64,000 nucleotides of DNA, taken from positions 8,322 through 72,321 of the forward strand of contig BNUH01000006.1 in assembly GCA_025997215.1 (NCBI GenBank), written 5' to 3'. This DNA is from Clostridia bacterium. GTDB lineage: Bacteria; Bacillota_A; Clostridia; Christensenellales; Aristaeellaceae. Below the pieces are notes generated by a model. That model had not been told where the DNA came from. It saw only the letters and a program-made list of their open reading frames with translations, and made no database searches. Position numbers and translations under genes: made by a program. Below are positions 62,400 through 64,000 of the stretch, piece by piece (the first letter of the stretch is position 1; each line of letters opens with the position of its first letter).

Positions 62400-62974
62400 T
62401 TATACTGCAGCTCTTCTACGAGTTCGCCAAGATAGGGCTGTTCGCCATCGGCGGCGGACTGGCGACGCTGCCGTTCCTTCAGGCGCTGTCCGAAAGCACG
62501 GGCTGGTTCTCCGCACAGGATCTGATCAACATGATAGCCGTTTCGGAATCGACGCCCGGTCCTATCGGCATCAATATGGCGACCTATGTCGGCTACACAA
62601 CCGCCGGTGTACCTGGAGCAATAGTGGCAACCCTTGGGGAAGTGCTGCCGTCGCTTATAATCGTGCTGTTCGTCGCGAAATTCCTAAAAGCGTTTTCCGA
62701 AAACAAGGTGGTCAAAGCGGTATTCTATGGCGTACGCGCAGCTTCGGTCGGGCTGATCGCCGCGGCGGGATACAGCGTGCTGACAATCGCGCTGCTCGAT
62801 ATCGAGGCGTTTCGTACTGCCGGCGAGGTGATGCGTCTCTTCCAATGGAAGGCGTTGGCGTTAGCGGTGGTATTATACCTAGTCATGCTAAACAAGAAGT
62901 GGAAAATTCACCCAATCGCCGCCATCGCAGGCTCTGCGGTAGTGGGGATTGTGTTCAGGTTTGGAGGGGTGTAG
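62396..62974 (+). CDS. chrA: Chromate transporter subunit 2 (short-chain CHR)
   Basis: A 192-residue partner of the preceding gene. FAKIGLFAIGGGLATLPFLQ and AVSESTPGPIGINMATYVGY are the family blocks. It has about five membrane helices. The two genes are a normal short-chain pair, not a frameshifted long ChrA. Confidence 0.88.
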   Translation: MIILQLFYEFAKIGLFAIGGGLATLPFLQALSESTGWFSAQDLINMIAVSESTPGPIGINMATYVGYTTAGVPGAIVATLGEVLPSLIIVLFVAKFLKAFSENKVVKAVFYGVRAASVGLIAAAGYSVLTIALLDIEAFRTAGEVMRLFQWKALALAVVLYLVMLNKKWKIHPIAAIAGSAVVGIVFRFGGV

Positions 62975-63071
62975 GGGTTGGAGGATGATGCGGCGGGGTT
63001 TGGGGTTTGATGGATGGTGTTGGGTTTTGAGATGTTGTATACATTCTATATAGGAATTTTTCCGCTGCGGA
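62975..63071. other. Intergenic, G-rich then AT-rich
   Basis: After the chromate genes, a G-rich run on the plus strand gives way to AT-rich sequence that leads into insertion-sequence debris. No gene seen. Confidence 0.4.
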
Positions 63072-63215
63072 TCAGGAATGGTGACAGCTTGAGACATCTT
63101 TATTTCTAAAAGTCTGATCAAAACGGTGCTGGCATTCAACCTTGCCGTTATGCCTGGGTGTAGCCACGCGTATACGCTGGCACTCGATCCCATATTCTAC
63201 CAGCGCTTCTCGAGC
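63072..63215 (-). pseudogene. Fragment of an IS481/IS3-like integrase-core transposase
   Basis: The minus-strand frame reads ALVEYGIECQRIRVATPRHN and then GKVECQHRFDQTFRNKDVSS, ending at TGA. This is the end of a retroviral-type integrase core, with the catalytic Glu in GKVE. A few codons upstream the protein-like sequence shifts frame (FTVKLLEK), and the first two Asp residues of the triad are missing. It is a decayed remnant. Confidence 0.6.
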
Positions 63216-63261
63216 AACTTAACGGTAAAATCCTGTAGTGCATAGTGCTGATAAGATCCGT

Positions 63262-63561
63262 CTAAACGTTAGTAGTAGAGCCATAGAAATATCTATACCT
63301 TAGTAATCTGGGATTTTGAAATCCCAGATTTATCACAAGCTCCACTTTTTCCAACAACTCGGTCGGATGATTCGAGACAAAGGCGAATAGGTTCAGATAA
63401 CCTTGTATATCCTCACGCTTAAATCCACCGTGCGAATTCAGGAAGTTTTTGAGAATGGCGTGTACACGATTGACAGAGTTCATAGGATTTTCGTTGTCGG
63501 GCAGTCCTTTCAATGTCTTGGAAGGATAGACCATACTGTCTAACGATAACTTTTTAATCAA
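63262..63561 (-). pseudogene. C-terminal remnant of an IS1595-like (ISXO2-type) transposase
   Basis: A 99-residue AT-rich frame. NSVNRVHAILKNFLNSHGGF, then QGYLNLFAFVSNHP, resembles the end of ISXO2/IS1595-type transposases (N-x-x-H-x-x-x-K-x-F, then YL-LF-F). The catalytic domain is absent. It could be a very short relic rather than a gene. Confidence 0.5.
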
Positions 63562-63713
63562 CGGTAGTGCCGCACCAATTGTGTAAACCCATCACCCATA
63601 AAGAAGCGCCCAGCCAGGACAGCACCCGCCGCAGCGGAAGTAGGTTCTCGGAGCCAGAGGCCCGTTCCCCCTGCACCACAGCCAGAACGCAGTCCCGAGC
63701 GAAGCGAGCTTGG

Positions 63714-63835
63714 TCTTGACTGCGCGGCGGGAAACCGCTACGCTGGATATGCCGACGGCGAGAGGGCTTGTGCTTTGCTGATTCCCATCGCCGTCGGCAT
63801 AGCCTGCACAGCGGTTTCCAGCCGCGCAGTCAAGA
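63714..63835. repeat. Long hairpin downstream of the IS256-type transposase
   Basis: Three nested perfect arms: TCTTGACTGCGCGGC (63714-63728) with 63821-63835, GGAAACCGCT (63730-63739) with 63810-63819, and TATGCCGACGGCGA (63748-63761) with 63788-63801. Together they give 39 paired bases around a 26-nt loop. It lies 29 nt past the transposase stop codon. No gene lies within 63562-63863. Confidence 0.75.
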
Positions 63836-63863
63836 CGGACGGTTGGGGGGTCGTGCGTTCCTT

Positions 63864-64000
63864 TTACGCAGGTTGCGTGATCCGCTCGCCGTAGTAGACC
63901 GTCAACTGCGCGAGTATCGCTCCCCAGTTGCGTATGGGCATCGTCCATTTCTCAGTCACCTGGATCGTTACCAAATACAGTTGCTTTAGCAGCGCATCCT
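63864..64000 (-). CDS. IS256-family (mutator) transposase, C-terminal end, cut by window edge
   Basis: The last 44 codons of a transposase, continuing past the right edge. ALLKQLYLVTIQVTEKWTMP, then IRNWGAILAQLTVYYGERI, is the conserved end of IS256 transposases (family KKWTMPIRNWG-I--QL-IYF--R). The stop is TAA at 63864-63866. Catalytic residues lie outside the window. It may be intact. Confidence 0.8.
   Translation of the reverse strand, partial: DALLKQLYLVTIQVTEKWTMPIRNWGAILAQLTVYYGERITQPA

Noticed and set aside
61836..62974. A frameshifted long chromate transporter
   Set aside because: Each half has its own start, ribosome binding site and full CHR domain. Paired short CHR genes are a normal form.

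Overview
The window reads as a chromosomal segment of an uncultured, fairly GC-rich Gram-positive anaerobe of the Clostridia (inference). The evidence is a ribosomal protein L20-type leader ahead of infC-rpmI-rplT, LytR-CpsA-Psr and BY-kinase exopolysaccharide genes, a NusG-domain-II plus Gx-transporter pair, strong AGGAGG ribosome binding sites, TTGACA-N17-TATAAT promoters and no LPS or outer-membrane genes. A dedicated glutaminyl-tRNA synthetase beside GluRS is less usual for the phylum. TGA, TAA and TAG are all used as stops.

Layout. 1-5 kb: glycolipid genes (PlsY-like acyltransferase, MGDG-synthase-like glucosyltransferase), then single genes (DUF2461, HD hydrolase, DUF1801, Gfo/Idh/MocA). 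5.2-8.7 kb: exopolysaccharide operon of LCP ligase, an unknown secreted protein, a Wzz-like co-polymerase and a tyrosine-rich BY-kinase, behind two strong promoters. 8.7-11.4 kb: a cassette bounded by long inverted repeats that carries only a beta-helix surface-protein gene, interrupted by one in-frame TGA. 11.4-18.6 kb: a solute-binding protein, the infC-rpmI-rplT operon, an rRNA methyltransferase, threonine dehydratase, and an XRE-cupin regulator with an acyl-CoA synthetase. 19-25 kb: integrase remnant, then a Cthe_2159-like beta-helix protein, DUF4956 and VTC polyphosphate polymerase, divergent from a two-component system. 25.1-26.5 kb: four tRNAs, a palindromic element and a transposase remnant. 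26.6-33.7 kb: VOC protein, then an operon of proA, a sugar transferase, a glycosyltransferase and a bifunctional fucokinase/GDP-fucose pyrophosphorylase. 33.7-40.3 kb: DUF2807 lipoprotein, asd-dapA, NusG-II/Gx, a phosphoesterase and ComM. 39.8-44.3 kb: GtrA and a 1331-residue double glycosyltransferase. 44.3-49.4 kb: glnS-gltX-ylqF-rnhB-yraN. 49.7-53.3 kb: zinc ABC operon with a small metal-site membrane protein and a lipoprotein. 53.3-61.5 kb: tRNA-Asn, gamma-glutamyltransferase and a complete dipeptide/oligopeptide ABC transporter. 61.7-63 kb: two-subunit chromate transporter. 63-64 kb: remnants of three insertion-sequence families and a long hairpin.

The genes point to a cell investing in surface polysaccharide and surface protein: lipid-linked glycan initiation, GDP-fucose supply, protein O-glycosylation, glycolipid synthesis, and two different beta-helix proteins. 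The strongest candidates for something undescribed are the beta-helix cassette bounded by inverted repeats, its 72-nt relative at 16.1 kb, the double glycosyltransferase, and the OppF-type ATPase with a roughly 180-residue insertion. All functional statements come from reading the sequence; no database search was run.
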